64,000 nt of DNA from Girardinichthys multiradiatus (lineage: Eukaryota; Chordata; Actinopteri; Cyprinodontiformes; Goodeidae): positions 18,438,442-18,502,441 of the forward strand of contig NC_061813.1 in the NCBI RefSeq assembly GCF_021462225.1, given 5' to 3'. This document shows positions 1 through 10,978 of this stretch, in pieces. The number at the start of each line of letters is the position of its first letter. The stretch's first letter is position 1. Position numbers and translations under genes: made by a program. The notes below the pieces were generated by a model. The model was not told where the DNA came from and made no database searches. It was given only the letters and a program-made list of their open reading frames with translations.

Positions 1-1374
1 TACTGTATGGAGTGCAGAAACTATGAAAAAGTATTACTGTAAAAATACTTTTTGTTTATTTCAAAATCTTAAGGGAAGCAGTACGCCATTTTCTGACAGT
101 TTCAAAAGGAATTCCCTTTGTCCAGTCATCACCAGCCATTTTCTCACGAGGATCCACCACAGGGATAATTTCCCCCATTTCTCTGTCATTAGCAGGCCCT
201 GGTATTAGGCTTGTGTTTTGTTCCCTGTACCTTTTGTTTTGTGCTAAGTAAAACCATGCGACAGGGTAGGGGCTAAATGGAAAACAATACTCCCCTTCAC
301 AAGCTCAGGAATGTGTAATTAGTGATTTGAACCCAGCTTGCTCGTCTAGATTCTCTACTATCTTTCCCCCTCTCTCTCTTTCCATCTCTTGTTCTTTTGT
401 TCTTTCTGTCACAGAATTTCATCTTTTACTTGGTCTCTGTCTGTGTGTGTTTCTGACATTGTTTTTCCTGCTTTGAATATACATATGGCAGCAAGTCTTC
501 ATGATGAACAGTGTAAACAAAAAACTTTGCATAAATGTCACTTTTCTTAGCTTAAAAATTATTTTCCTTTTTTTTTCTTCAGTTTATGTTTAATTGACCA
601 AATATACCAAATTCAAGGGAGTGCAAATCTCTTTGATTGTATCACTCAAAAAAAAAAAACTTTTTTTGTTGTTTTTGCACTATTTCCCATCTTGGACCTC
701 ATCTTGATTCTTTTAATGATAGGAAAATAATTAAACATACTAATGAAAAGCATACAAGCCAGTATGCTTGTGAAATGTCAGGGAAATACGTCTGAGCTAT
801 TGTTTCGGTGATCAAGCATTTTGTGATCTCTGTCCCGTTGTCGATGGAGAAAATAATTGCAGCAGCTTGATAGTGTAGGAAAATGGTGAGGTCTGGTCAG
901 TCTCACCTGGCAGCAATAGAGACAAGCGGCAGCTTTTAGACCCTAATGGGCCAAGGTCAGGGTGGCTAATAGGGAGTAAGTGGCTGAGCTGCGCTGTCTA
1001 AATCTAATGCTAATGTAAATACTGATCCATTTTCATGGGGTGATGGAGGTGAGTTGACTTTCAAGACTCCATACAAATGCACCAATGAGTAAGAATGCAT
1101 TCAGGTTTGTCTGTTTTCTAGGATATGTTATTTTCAACTGCATGGCTAGAAAAAATATAATTTTATAGTGTGGCGCATGGAGAATACAGTAGCCTACCAC
1201 AACTGGTCAAATTACAACCAATATTCTTAATGTTTTAAAAGAGCTTTTTTTTTGGTTTATTTATGTGAGAGACCACCAAAAAATGACACCCAATTGTGAG
1301 GTAAAAGAAAAAGAACACATGATTTTGTTTTAGTTTTTACAAATAAAAATCTGAAAAGGGTGGTTGGAGTTGTG
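1..1374. other. zfhx4 intron (upstream part), no feature seen
   Basis: Non-coding, AT-rich, with stops in all frames; presumed to belong to the intron that ends at 9346, because the first visible exon opens in the middle of the protein. No exon, RNA gene or clear repeat recognised. Confidence 0.6.
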
Positions 1375-2172
1375 TGAAGCTGGGAGAATCTGTTAACAAG
1401 ATAAGTATTTGTTGTGCACCTCACTAATCTGGGCTTAATGTAAGAGTGGCAAGAAAAAAGCCAAAAGCCATGAAGGCGACACCACAAAGATGTTGAAGAC
1501 AGCGCTCTGTGTAGATGAGACCCTACCAGAGCTTTTTTGGCCTAAATGCAATACATTGTGTGTGAAGGAACACTAGCACTGTGTAGCACCCTGAACGCAT
1601 TAACCCAATTTTGAAAGCTGGTGGTGGCAGCATCATGCTGCAGGGATTATATTCTTCAGCAGTGACAGAAAAGCTGGTCTAAGTTGATAGGAAGATGTAT
1701 GGAGCTAAATACAGGACAGTCCTGGAAAAAAATAAAAATAAAATAAATAAAACAGCCCTTGCTCTCTGTAGAGTCTGAATGAGTGTGAGGTATTTTTCCA
1801 AAATGGGCAAATCCAAACAAGGTTAAAAACTAAATAACTGGACTTCTGTTCTGTCCACTTTTGTTTTTAACTTTTGTTGGATTTAAAGTGTTCTGGATGA
1901 CTGTGAATCTTCTCCAGCAAAGATGGGGCAAAATCAAAATGCACACCACACCATTTAGCTTTTATTTTATTTAATTTTTTTGAAAAACCTATACTTAACA
2001 ATTGTTCAATACTTAAGTATTGAACAATTGTTAAGTATAGGTTTTTTTTATATTGTTTAGTATTGGTCTGTCAAATGAAACCCCAATAAAAAACAAAAAA
2101 CAAATCTAAGCTTGTGGTTGTAATGTAGAAAAATGTGCGAAGGTTTAACGGTATGGATTCTTTGGCAAATAC
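1375..2172 (+). mobile_element. Degraded Tc1/mariner relic, copy 1
   Basis: Fragments of a fish Tc1-type transposon in order. A piece around TGGGAGAATCTGTT (1381) comes first, then GGCCTAAATGCAA (about 1540), then the block GGTGGCAGCATCATGCTG (1624) followed by TTCTTCAGCAG and GCTAAATACAGGACAGTCCTGG. The 3' part near TTGGTCTGTCA and GTGGTTGTAATGTAG (about 2063-2130) ends at GGCAAAT. The same blocks occur in copy 2 (18896-19735), which supports common family membership. Stops and indels destroy any reading frame. A perfect 64-bp palindrome replaces part of the 3' region. Confidence 0.7.
1983..2046. repeat. Perfect 64-bp spacerless palindrome
   Basis: Arms 1983-2014 and 2015-2046 are exact reverse complements, centred on CTT|AAG, with no spacer. 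It lies inside the Tc1 relic where unrelated transposon sequence would be expected. Confidence 0.95.
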
Positions 2173-2691
2173 TATATAGTTTCAACACTTTAATTTAAGA
2201 CCAGAAGCAAATAGTTTGTTTACACTGTAAATTTACTGCCATTAATATTTGGTTACATTTTCTGTGCTCTGGTATGGGTTGGCTTAGTGGGAAATTGTGT
2301 TTGCCTGGCCAAAAGACAAAGTAAAGAGACAAAGACACAGTAATTCAACCAGAAGAGGAGGTAGAGGTCAGAGAGCTATGGAATCTAGAATGGCCTTTAC
2401 CCTGTATGTCAGCGCAAACTTACTGTAAGTCAGGGCTACAAGTGTGAGAATGTAGCAGAATGAGAAGTGTTTGTGAATGATTGTATGTGCATGCATGTGT
2501 GGGAGTCTATGAAATGGAAGTGGCCTGCAGACGTGCATTATTTTCAACACCCAAATGCCCTATCACTGTTATTTTTCTTTGCTGATAAGCAGCAAAGAGG
2601 AATACATGTGAAATGGAGTGGGATAAAAAAGTGAGAGAGAGCATGGGAAAACTGGTTGACAACATTTAGAAGAGAATTTCAGCAGAACTTA
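2173..2691. other. Intronic sequence, no feature seen
   Basis: Unique-looking AT-rich DNA between two Tc1 elements. Ends in the TA dinucleotide (2690-2691) used as target by the downstream element. Confidence 0.5.
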
Positions 2692-4084
2692 CAGGTCCTT
2701 CTCAAAATATTAGCATATTGTGATAAAGTTCATTATTTTCCATAATGTCATGATGAAAATTTAACATTCATATATTTTAGATTCATTGCACACTAACTGA
2801 AATATTTCAGGTCTTTTTTTGTCTTAATACAGATGATTTTGGCATACAGCTCATGAAAACCCAAAATTCCTATCTCACAAAATTAGCATATCATTAAAAG
2901 GGTCTCTAAACGAGCTATGAACCTAATCATCTGAATCAACGAGTTAACTCTAAACACCTGCAAAAGATTCCTGAGGCCTTTAAAACTCCCAGCCTGGTTC
3001 ATCACTCAAAACCCCAATCATGGGTAAGACATCCAACCTGACTGCTGTCCAGAAGGCCACTATTGACACTCTCAAGCAAGAGGGTAAGACACAGAAAGAA
3101 ATTTCTGAACGAATAGGCTGTTCCCAGACTGCTGTATCAAGGCACCTCAGTGGGAAGTCTGTGGGAAGGAAAACGTGTGGCAGAAAACGCTGCACAACGA
3201 GAAGAGGTGACCAGACCCTGAGGAAGATTGTGGAGAAGGGCCGATTCCAGACCTTGGGGGACCTGCGGAAGCAGTGGACCGAGTCTGGAGTAGAAACATC
3301 CAGAGCCACCGTGCACAGGCGTGTGCAGGAAATGGGCTACAGGTGCCGCATTCCCCAGGTCAAGCCCCTTTTGAACCAGAAACAGCGGCAGAAGCGCCTG
3401 ACCTGGGCTACAGAGAAGCAGCACTGGACTGTTGCTCAGTGGTCCAAAGTACTTTTTTCGGATGAAAGCAAATTCTGCATGTCATTCGGAAATCAAGGTG
3501 CCAGAGTCTGGAGGAAGACTGGGAAGAAGGAAATGCCAAAATGCCAGAAGTCCAGTGTCAAGTACCCACAGTCAGTGATGGTCTGGGGTGCCTTGTCAGC
3601 TGCTGGTGTTGGTCCACTGTGTTTTATCAAGGGCAGGGTCAATGCAGCTAGCTATCAGGAGATTTTGGAGCACTTCATGCTTCCATCTGCTGAAAAGCTT
3701 TATGGAGATGAAGATTTCATTTTTCAGCACGACCTGGCACCTGCTCACAGTGCCAAAACCACTGGTAAATGGTTTACTGACCATGGTATCACTGTGCTCA
3801 ATTGGCCTGCCAACTATCCTGACCTGAACCCCATAGAGAATCTGTGGGATATTGTGAAGAGAACGTTGAGAGACTCAAGACCCAACACTCTGGATGAGCT
3901 AAAGGCTGCTATTGAAGCATCCTGGGCCTCCATAAGACCTCAGCAGTGCCACAGGCTGATTGTCTCCATGCCACACCGCATTGAAGCAGTCATTTCTAAA
4001 ATATATGAATGTTAAATTTTCATCATTACATTATGGAAAATAATTAACTTTATCACAATATGCTAATATTTTGAGAAGAACCTG
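2692..4084 (+). mobile_element. Tc1/mariner transposon (DD34E) with truncated right inverted repeat
   Basis: Flanked by TA on both sides (2690-2691 and 4085-4086). Terminal inverted repeats start CAGGTCCTTCTCAAAATATT on the left and CAGGTTCTTCTCAAAATATT on the right strand, and match with few differences over about 90 bp. The left end carries a second, internal repeat near 2874-2897 (TCTCACAAAATTAGCATAT) resembling the outer TCTCAAAATATTAGCATAT: the inverted-repeat/direct-repeat (IR/DR) layout of long-TIR fish Tc1 elements. The right side keeps only the outer copy, so the inner right repeat has been lost. It encodes a transposase with an open frame (3020-4015). Low divergence between the ends suggests a relatively recent insertion. 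Confidence 0.93.
3020..4015 (+). CDS. Tc1-like transposase, C-terminus altered
   Basis: An uninterrupted 331-residue frame. Residues about 5-50 form a helix-turn-helix DNA-binding domain (QKEISERIGCSQTAVSRHL), followed by a basic GRK-rich stretch and a second helix-turn-helix. The catalytic triad is visible as Asp148 (SDESK), Asp238 (FQHDLAPAHS) and Glu273 (IENLW), with 34 residues between the second Asp and Glu, i.e. DD34E. The enzyme would cut and paste its own element at TA sites. The last residues (SKIYEC) and the stop codon are read from the right inverted repeat, because a deletion fuses the 3' end of the gene to the outer repeat near 3995. The family normally ends a few residues later with a different tail. 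The frame is potentially translatable but has no evident promoter beyond the host intron. Confidence 0.88.
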   Translation: MGKTSNLTAVQKATIDTLKQEGKTQKEISERIGCSQTAVSRHLSGKSVGRKTCGRKRCTTRRGDQTLRKIVEKGRFQTLGDLRKQWTESGVETSRATVHRRVQEMGYRCRIPQVKPLLNQKQRQKRLTWATEKQHWTVAQWSKVLFSDESKFCMSFGNQGARVWRKTGKKEMPKCQKSSVKYPQSVMVWGALSAAGVGPLCFIKGRVNAASYQEILEHFMLPSAEKLYGDEDFIFQHDLAPAHSAKTTGKWFTDHGITVLNWPANYPDLNPIENLWDIVKRTLRDSRPNTLDELKAAIEASWASIRPQQCHRLIVSMPHRIEAVISKIYEC

Positions 4085-7005
4085 TATTATAAAGGACATA
4101 GTGATAATTCATTTAATTTTGGTGGCAAAACACCATCAGATGCTTATTTTTAAAGGGTGACCTAATCGAAGTTCACCTACACGCATTACACCTCATAGAC
4201 AGGCTTCAGAACCGAGATCACATGAAGATGGCTAGCGGGCAGAGCTGATAGAAATAGGAGAGGCAATTTATATCGACAAATCATTATTCTCTGCATTTCT
4301 GAAAATGCCAGATAGTGAAAAGTTCAGCAAAAAGGGATTGGTTGTGATGTTGAAACTGTTTTCTGTCACATCTGTGTTTATAACACACATTATGGCTTTT
4401 AGAAGAAAACAGAAGGAAAAAGGGTAAACTTTAAAAATGTGTATACAAATTCAGCAGTTTATGCGCTTTGCTGTTTTTGTGTTTGCGTAATGCCAAAACA
4501 GTGTCAATATACCACTATTACCAGAGTGAGGCAAGGTGCCACATACCTGTGCTTTCAGTGTATCCTTTCAGTGGTGGAGTCTGCCAGCAATTCCATTGGC
4601 AGTGATCTTGTGTTACATCTATGTCTTCGGGGCTGAGTGGCGGTTAGCAGTAACATGTGTTAGGGAGGTGGTAGCACTGATGGAATTCTACTCTTGGCAG
4701 CCTTCCAGGCAGTGCTGGTATGTGTTTAAAATACTTTCAAGGAACAATGCATGCTTTTGTAGTTTGCTGGTCCAAGTGGGGCTGTTTTTGTCTCTGATGG
4801 CCCCCGGGGTCCCAAGGGGGTAGCACCGGAAGCTGGTTGCGTTTCTAAAAGAAGATATAGTCAACAACAAGCTTCAGGCTTCTGCTAAAACACTGATAAA
4901 AGTCTATAAAGAGGTTGTTATTTTCACAGCGTTCATGTGTACGCTCTCAGCAAACTTAAGACAGCAAAAGCGAATGAGTTCACTGATTCTTTAAGTATAA
5001 AACGTGTGCATACCTGCTCAGACACACACACTGGTTATTAAGACGCAGCTGCTGTTGAAGAGCATTCTTACTTTCAGTATGTATTCATTAGCTGCCTGGT
5101 TCTACACTTAATGACAGGAAAGAGTCATGTTTTTACTGAATGCACTAATTTGTCATTTGGTTTATGGAGGAAAAGGCAACCCTACTGCTCTGTGCTGCTT
5201 TCAAAATATTTTTATGATGGTGGTGAACAAATCACAAGCACTCGAAAAGACAAAAAAAGCAAAGAAAACACTAGATTGAAATTATAGGCAGACATTGAAA
5301 TACACTTATGAGGTAAAATGAAGAGTGGAAATTACCGATGCATAAAAACCAAACACACAGAGCCAGAAGACTGGATGGATTGAAACCTTATCCACACACA
5401 CAAACTCTTGTGTTCGTGTACACAGAGAGATAAAAGAAGTTGTGAAAGATGTCTTTTGGCTTGGCTTATTAAGAATTCAGTTAATGAGGCAGCTTTGTCA
5501 CCCCAGATAGAACAAATGGATATCTGACAGTGGCGCTGAGACTCTCCCCACAAATCCTCATGAGTGAGTGGAGGGTAGGTGTGTGCATGCTTTTTGTATA
5601 TATGTGTGTGTGTGAGGAAATGTGTTTTGTAAACATTTCATTCTGCATAATGAATGCAGTCTTCTGTCATTCACATGTAAACAGACACACGGCAGCAGCA
5701 GAGGTAAAAAAAAAAAAAAAAACTACACAGGGGAGTCTCCTTTACCTGTCATATCGGCTCCCCTCCCCTCATACACGTTGCAGTGAGTTCATGCATGTGT
5801 TTGTGTGTGTGTACGATTGAGAGTTGACAAAATTGTGCTTTTGACAGCAGAACAGGAACTCATGAGAGCTGTAATTTGTATTTCATTTATACGAGGGCTG
5901 TGCATCCTCCTTCGTCATCCGTAGTCATCTGTGCCATGTGTAGGTCCACCCGGGGCATGCTGTTTAGCTGATCTTCATTGGCCCACAGGGAGTGTTAGCT
6001 TATTTGGTTGTTTGCCAAACACTAATCCACAACAATTAACCACCAGGCACTTTGGAAATGTGCCATATTGACAACGATGGCCCTTTTTTGCCGTTCTGCC
6101 ACACAGGCACACAAAGACAGTCAATACAATGTTCGTACAGCGCATTTCCAGACAGACAATCCTACCACGGCATAAATTATAGACACATTGTGAGCAGACA
6201 CACAAGGGCGCAAACCCAGGAGCAGGAACAGTGTGTTTGTGTGTTTGAATATGCATTACACAGCCCACGCCTGGCAGGAGTCAAAGTGCTCCTTTAAAAG
6301 TTCATAAATCATGGATAGTTCTGGCCTGTGATCACCAGGCCGCCTGCGTTTCAGGCCCGCAGAGTTCCACAGAGCGACAGACAGCCTCTAGTTTTGGTCT
6401 TAGACAAACCCTCTGGAATGTGCTGATGGTTTGAGAATTAATATTTAGCCTAAACCTATCTGGCAGCCTGGTACAACACCAAGTATATCATTCGGCTGCT
6501 CCCAGCTGACGCCTCACATCCTGAAAACCTTACAACATAAGTTGAGGCATATGTGGCAGATAGAACAACAAATGGACATGAAAATGTTAATTTTGACACG
6601 GTGTAAGTTCTCTTTGTGGCCATGCCTAAGGGAATATTGTAAAGAATGAGTATTTCAATGATCTCATTTGAGGCATTTGCATGGAATATGGTTGCACATA
6701 AAAAGTACACTTTTTACAACAATATTCTCTGTCTCTTGTTAAAGTGTAGCTATAGTAATTTTCATTTTTAATTCTTTAAGCTAGAAGTTTTGAAGTGATG
6801 AGGCACAATAAGAAATAAGCAATTAGGTTAGAATTTTGTGTTTCTTTCTTCAGTCTTTATTTTGTTTTTGATTTTTACTGCTATGTTATAATATGCCAAC
6901 ACCAGTTTTTGATTTCTAGCTTTCCTACAATGAATGATCATTAACTAATATTTTTAGGAGTGGATGAGATTTCACACTGTGTCTATATTCGGCGTTGCTG
7001 TTAGA
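4085..7005. other. zfhx4 intron, no gene seen
   Basis: Non-coding. Contains short purine/pyrimidine tracts, an A17 run (5707) and scattered GT steps. The stretch around 4630-4870 is low in repeats. No transposon recognised. Confidence 0.5.
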
Positions 7006-7330
7006 AACAAGGTTTTAAACAATTTTTTGAAACAAAGACAAAATGATTACGGAGCTGTCATTAACATGTCTTTAGCATATTATATTAGCAATTAGCTCAG
7101 TTAATGCAGCTAGCATTCCTAAAAAATCAGTTTCCATGTGTATTCCCTAGAGTTAGATTTCCAAAAGGCTGCCCAGTCTTGCATGTGTTATGACAGAACA
7201 AGATGAAAGTTCAAAAGGATGAAATCGAGAAATTTTGCCGAACTCCATTGACCTGTCCTGTCATCTGCTGAAAGTTTTGCTTTCATGGTCTGAGTGAACC
7301 ACTGGAAATGTCTTGACATGTTGCAAAAAA
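7006..7330. repeat. Diverged dispersed repeat, copy A
   Basis: Shares ordered blocks with 10080-10400: a TTAGC-rich segment (CAATTAGC, GCTAGCAT against CAATTAGC, ACTAGCAT), TTCCAAAAGGCTGCCCA in both, then AAAAGGATGAAATCGAGAAATT against AAAAGGATAAAACTGAGGAAATT, and GTGAACCAC near the end. The family is not recognised; no coding potential. Confidence 0.6.
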
Positions 7331-7512
7331 TACTCTCTCCTTTTATATGGCTTAAACCTTTTCTACTAACACTGAGAAACCCATTGGCTGGTCACTGGAC
7401 GAGGCAGATCAAGCTGAAAATTGATTCTGGTCACTAGCAGATTTCTCGGTGTATCTCAAGAACAATAGGAGGTTGTGTATGCACTGTGTTGTAGAAGGTA
7501 TAACTATTGTTG

Positions 7513-7935
7513 CATTCCATTTGTACTCGGAAGTCAGAATTTCCGACCTCCTAATAGGAAATTTCAACTGGAACGCCGCTGAAAGTCGGAATTACGAGTC
7601 GGAAAGCCGGGGCAACACGACAATTTGGACTTCCATTTACAGTAGTAAAACATGCTTGCTTGACTACTTTTAGCTGTTTTTTATTATTTATGTAACGTTT
7701 TGTCAGTCGTACTTCTTGTACTACTTTTCAGTGTTTAAATGACGAGATGTTTCAGCGCTGTTTATATCCATGAAATACCTTGTAAAACAGTGTTCATTGT
7801 GACAGTTATTGTTGTAATACGGCTGTTACGTTTGCTAGCAATCTGAACAAAAACAAGCAGGAAACTGGAATGTTACAACTCAGACATGACATTAACTCCG
7901 ACTTCCCGATTACAGCTTCCCATTTTAACGGAATG
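7513..7935. mobile_element. MITE-like non-autonomous DNA element
   Basis: Ends in CATTCC (7513) and GGAATG (7930-7935), inside imperfect inverted arms of about 35 bp with alternating CGGAAGTC/CCGACTTCC words (left 7528-7550, right about 7898-7916). The interior is AT-rich with no frame. No target-site duplication could be confirmed and the superfamily is unassigned. Confidence 0.45.
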
Positions 7936-8985
7936 GACTATATGTATGATACTTTTTGAAGACTAGATTATTGTTTAGAATCTCATAAATAATGTTTGGA
8001 ATAGTAATAAAGTTAAGAAAGTTTTGATTTCAACAAAAGGAAAAACAGTTTAGCATTCTTTTCTTTGCCTGTGATAAATACATGTTTGTTTCCATAACAC
8101 ACGTGTGGTTTCCACAGGCTCAGCAGTCCGGTTCTCCTGTAAAAGAGGGAGGGGATGAAAGAAAAGAAGCAAAGAGAGGAAAAGCAAAGGAGGCCTCCTT
8201 TCACAGAGAAACAAAGATAGCTGTAATTAATGGCCCTGAGCTCTGGACTAGGGGAGCTTTGTTCTGACAACTCCGACTTAATTAAAACTTAAGACTTTTG
8301 AAAGGGCCCTCTGACTGCGAGGGGACGTCCCACCGTCTCGTGAGAAAACCCTCGCTAGATTTTCTACAAAAGGGAAGAAAGAGGGAGAGACAGAGAGAGA
8401 AAAGATGTGTTAGTGGCTGTAGCTATGTTGCTAATCCCTGTTTGTCAAAGGGAAAAATGGAAAGAGGGGGTGTTGAACTCACACACCTGCGCCTCACTCC
8501 TCCCACCACACACATACGCACACACACTCCTTCACATGCATCTTTTTAGGTTCTCCTTGCTCTGTTTAAAATGATGCAAGAATATGAAAATATTACCTGT
8601 CTAAGTTTTAATTGCTTCATGAAAGAAACATCTTCCTATAGGACATGAGAGTTGGTTGCCACACGCACACATTCACACACACAGACACCAATGTACATAT
8701 TAATTAATGCATGAAGCTCTGCACCTGTTTTTCACAAAGCAGTGTGAATAAATCTTAACAAAGTAGAAGCCAACCTGCATGAGCCACCTCTGTGTATCTG
8801 TCTCCATGCCTTGCTCTCTTCTGCTCCCTGTGCCCCCCTCCCCTCCCTCTGCAGAGGATCAGATAATAAAAGCTTGGCCTGCTCTTTTGTTTTTGTGCAT
8901 TGTTCATTAGCCCGGCAGCAACAACAGAAGCACACTTGATATGCTTGGCTTGACTGGGTGTATGGGAGCAGGGCAAGGTGGGATT
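7936..8985. other. Intronic sequence with homeodomain-type AT cores
   Basis: Non-coding. 8215-8310 is low in repeats, with TAATTAATGG and CTTAATTAAAACTTAAG, the type of sequence found in vertebrate conserved enhancers. CA-rich steps lie at 8505-8530 and 8665-8690. No transcript evidence visible. Confidence 0.4.
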
Positions 8986-9031
8986 GGGGGGGGGGGGGGC
9001 GGGGGGGGGGGGGGGGGGGGGTGGGGGGGGG
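8986..9031. repeat. Long G tract (C-rich on minus strand)
   Basis: Forty-six bases of G interrupted only by C at 9000 and T at 9022. Strong G-quadruplex potential on the plus (transcribed RNA) strand, 315 bp upstream of the exon 1 acceptor. The length is likely polymorphic or imperfectly assembled. Confidence 0.9.
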
Positions 9032-9346
9032 CTGTGCGTGCATGTGGGTTCATGCACCTACACAACACAGAGGGCGGGACAGGAGGTAGGGGGTAGCTTT
9101 GCATGGCTGCAATGCCATTAAAGAGGCAACTGGAAAATTAAGGGCTTGCAACTGACAGCACACGTTGAATGAGAAACCCCTACAGCTGCCGACAATGAGG
9201 AGAGGTGGACAAAGTGCATGATAAAGAGAAAACATAAACCCAAACTTTTTTAATCTTTGGGCTCTTTTATTCACAGTTCATTTTAGGTGTATTTTAGGGT
9301 CGCTTTTGCAGGTTCAACTAATATCTGTTCTTCTTTGTTTCCGCAG
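9032..9346. other. Intron end upstream of visible exon 1
   Basis: Contains a T-rich tract (TCTGTTCTTCTTTGTTTCCGCAG) that forms the acceptor at 9346. Nothing else recognised. Confidence 0.7.
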
Positions 9347-9581
9347 CACTTGCAGAAGCAGGACAGTGCCTACAGTCAAGAATCGTATGTCTACCTCTGC
9401 AGTTTGTGTGACTACTCCACCAAGGCCCGCCTCAACCTGGTGCAGCACGCCCGCTCCGCTCGCCACCAGCAGAACGAAGGCCTGAGGAAACTCCAGCTGC
9501 ACCAGCAAGGCCTAGGAGGGGATGACGAAGGACTGAGCCTGCACGAAATGTTCCAGGTCAAGGAGTACCCCGCCAGCCCAG
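9347..9581 (+). CDS. zfhx4: zfhx4 visible exon 1 (one C2H2 finger)
   Basis: The exon opens after a TTTCCGCAG acceptor in phase 0 and ends in phase 1 at an AG|GTCTGT donor. It encodes about 78 residues. One C2H2 finger has Cys18, Cys21, His34 and His40 in a C-x2-C-x12-H-x5-H pattern, within [19 protein letters not shown]. It is followed by a conserved basic/Gln segment ([11 protein letters not shown]) and VKEYP. An internal AG|GTCAAG at 9556 could serve as a donor, but using it would remove the conserved VKE residues, so I prefer 9581. The exon has no start codon and must be preceded by coding exons outside the window. Confidence 0.9.
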
Positions 9582-10926
9582 GTCTGTCCTTCATCAACCT
9601 GCTTCATTATGTTTTAGTTGTTCTGAATTGAATTTATTAGTTGATCTTAACGCTAGATTATCTTTCACACACATTTCTTGTTTTGCCACCTGTCATTTTT
9701 GGGAATATGAACAGTTTTTTTTTTTTTCATAATTATGTTTCGTTTTCTCAACCAAAGAAACCATTGGTTTCTCAGTTTTGTCAGTGTTTTTTGTTTATTT
9801 ACTCATATCTCCCATCTTATTCCAAAGATGCACTAATCAGAGTTTTGTTGCCTATTTCTGATCTCTGGTTTTTGTAAAGCTTGTATCTGCCCATACAGAT
9901 TTTGGCCAGTTCCTGTTTTTCTTTAAGAACAATAATGTAATATAAGAAGCATTCACAATATTAGTTTTTTTTTGGTTCTTTCATGCCTGAGTGGTAATTG
10001 ACATCACACTGTTGGTGGGAGACTAGTTGCTGTAAAACATTGTTTTACAGTTATATCTATATATTATAGTTTAAAACAAACACATTATAAAATTCATATT
10101 TCAAACTGGCTTCAGCATCTTATAGTGTTTTATCAATTAGCACTGTTAGCGCAACTAGCATTATTTAAATCCCCGTCTTAGCCTGTTCTAGAGTACCTCA
10201 CCTTAACTTTGGAATTTCCAAAAGGCTGCCCACATTCCAATTATAGCATGTTCCGTGACCGACAGAGGTTGAAAACTCAAAAGGATAAAACTGAGGAAAT
10301 TAGTTTTGCTATCTTCAGCCTTCCTGTTGTCTGTTTTGAATCTCACTTTTTTTCTCTCTTTGTCGGAGGAAGTGAACCACAGGCATGTCATAGAACATAA
10401 AAATTCCTTTAACTAGTTTCCTATACCCTCCTGCTTCCTCTGGCTTAGTTTAAAAGACCTTACTAAAACAGAAAATCTGTAACTTTGACCGTTTTTCACT
10501 CAGTTATGACATCAACACTAAAGTTGTCAGCGAGAGCTGGTGGTGTTTTCAAATGATTTGTTTACCGATTGGGTAAAGACTGCATTTTCCAGACGCTTAC
10601 CAGTCAGGTACGATCGAGCTTTAAATCAGACAATTCTGGTGAACTGTCAATTTCTCATTGAATCTTCACTTTCTTTTATTAATAATTACTTGCTCCCTCC
10701 TTTATTTCTTCTTTTCTTGGGCCTTCACATCAATATTACGTCTCTCGATAGAGACCCGTCCGTTCCCCCTAATCTCCCCAAAATGAGCATGCTGTTCCCA
10801 TTAGGCTGCCCGCACTTCTATTTGAAACACACAAGCACACACCGTCCTGTGCACAGGGACATCCCAGGCCGGCAACCAGTCAGCTTATGAAATTTCACCT
10901 TGGGAGGATCTCACAGTGGAAGGCCT

Positions 10927-10978
<52 letters not shown>

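Noticed and set aside
8732..9104. Proline-rich minus-strand frames
   Set aside because: Translation of the long G tract in each frame.
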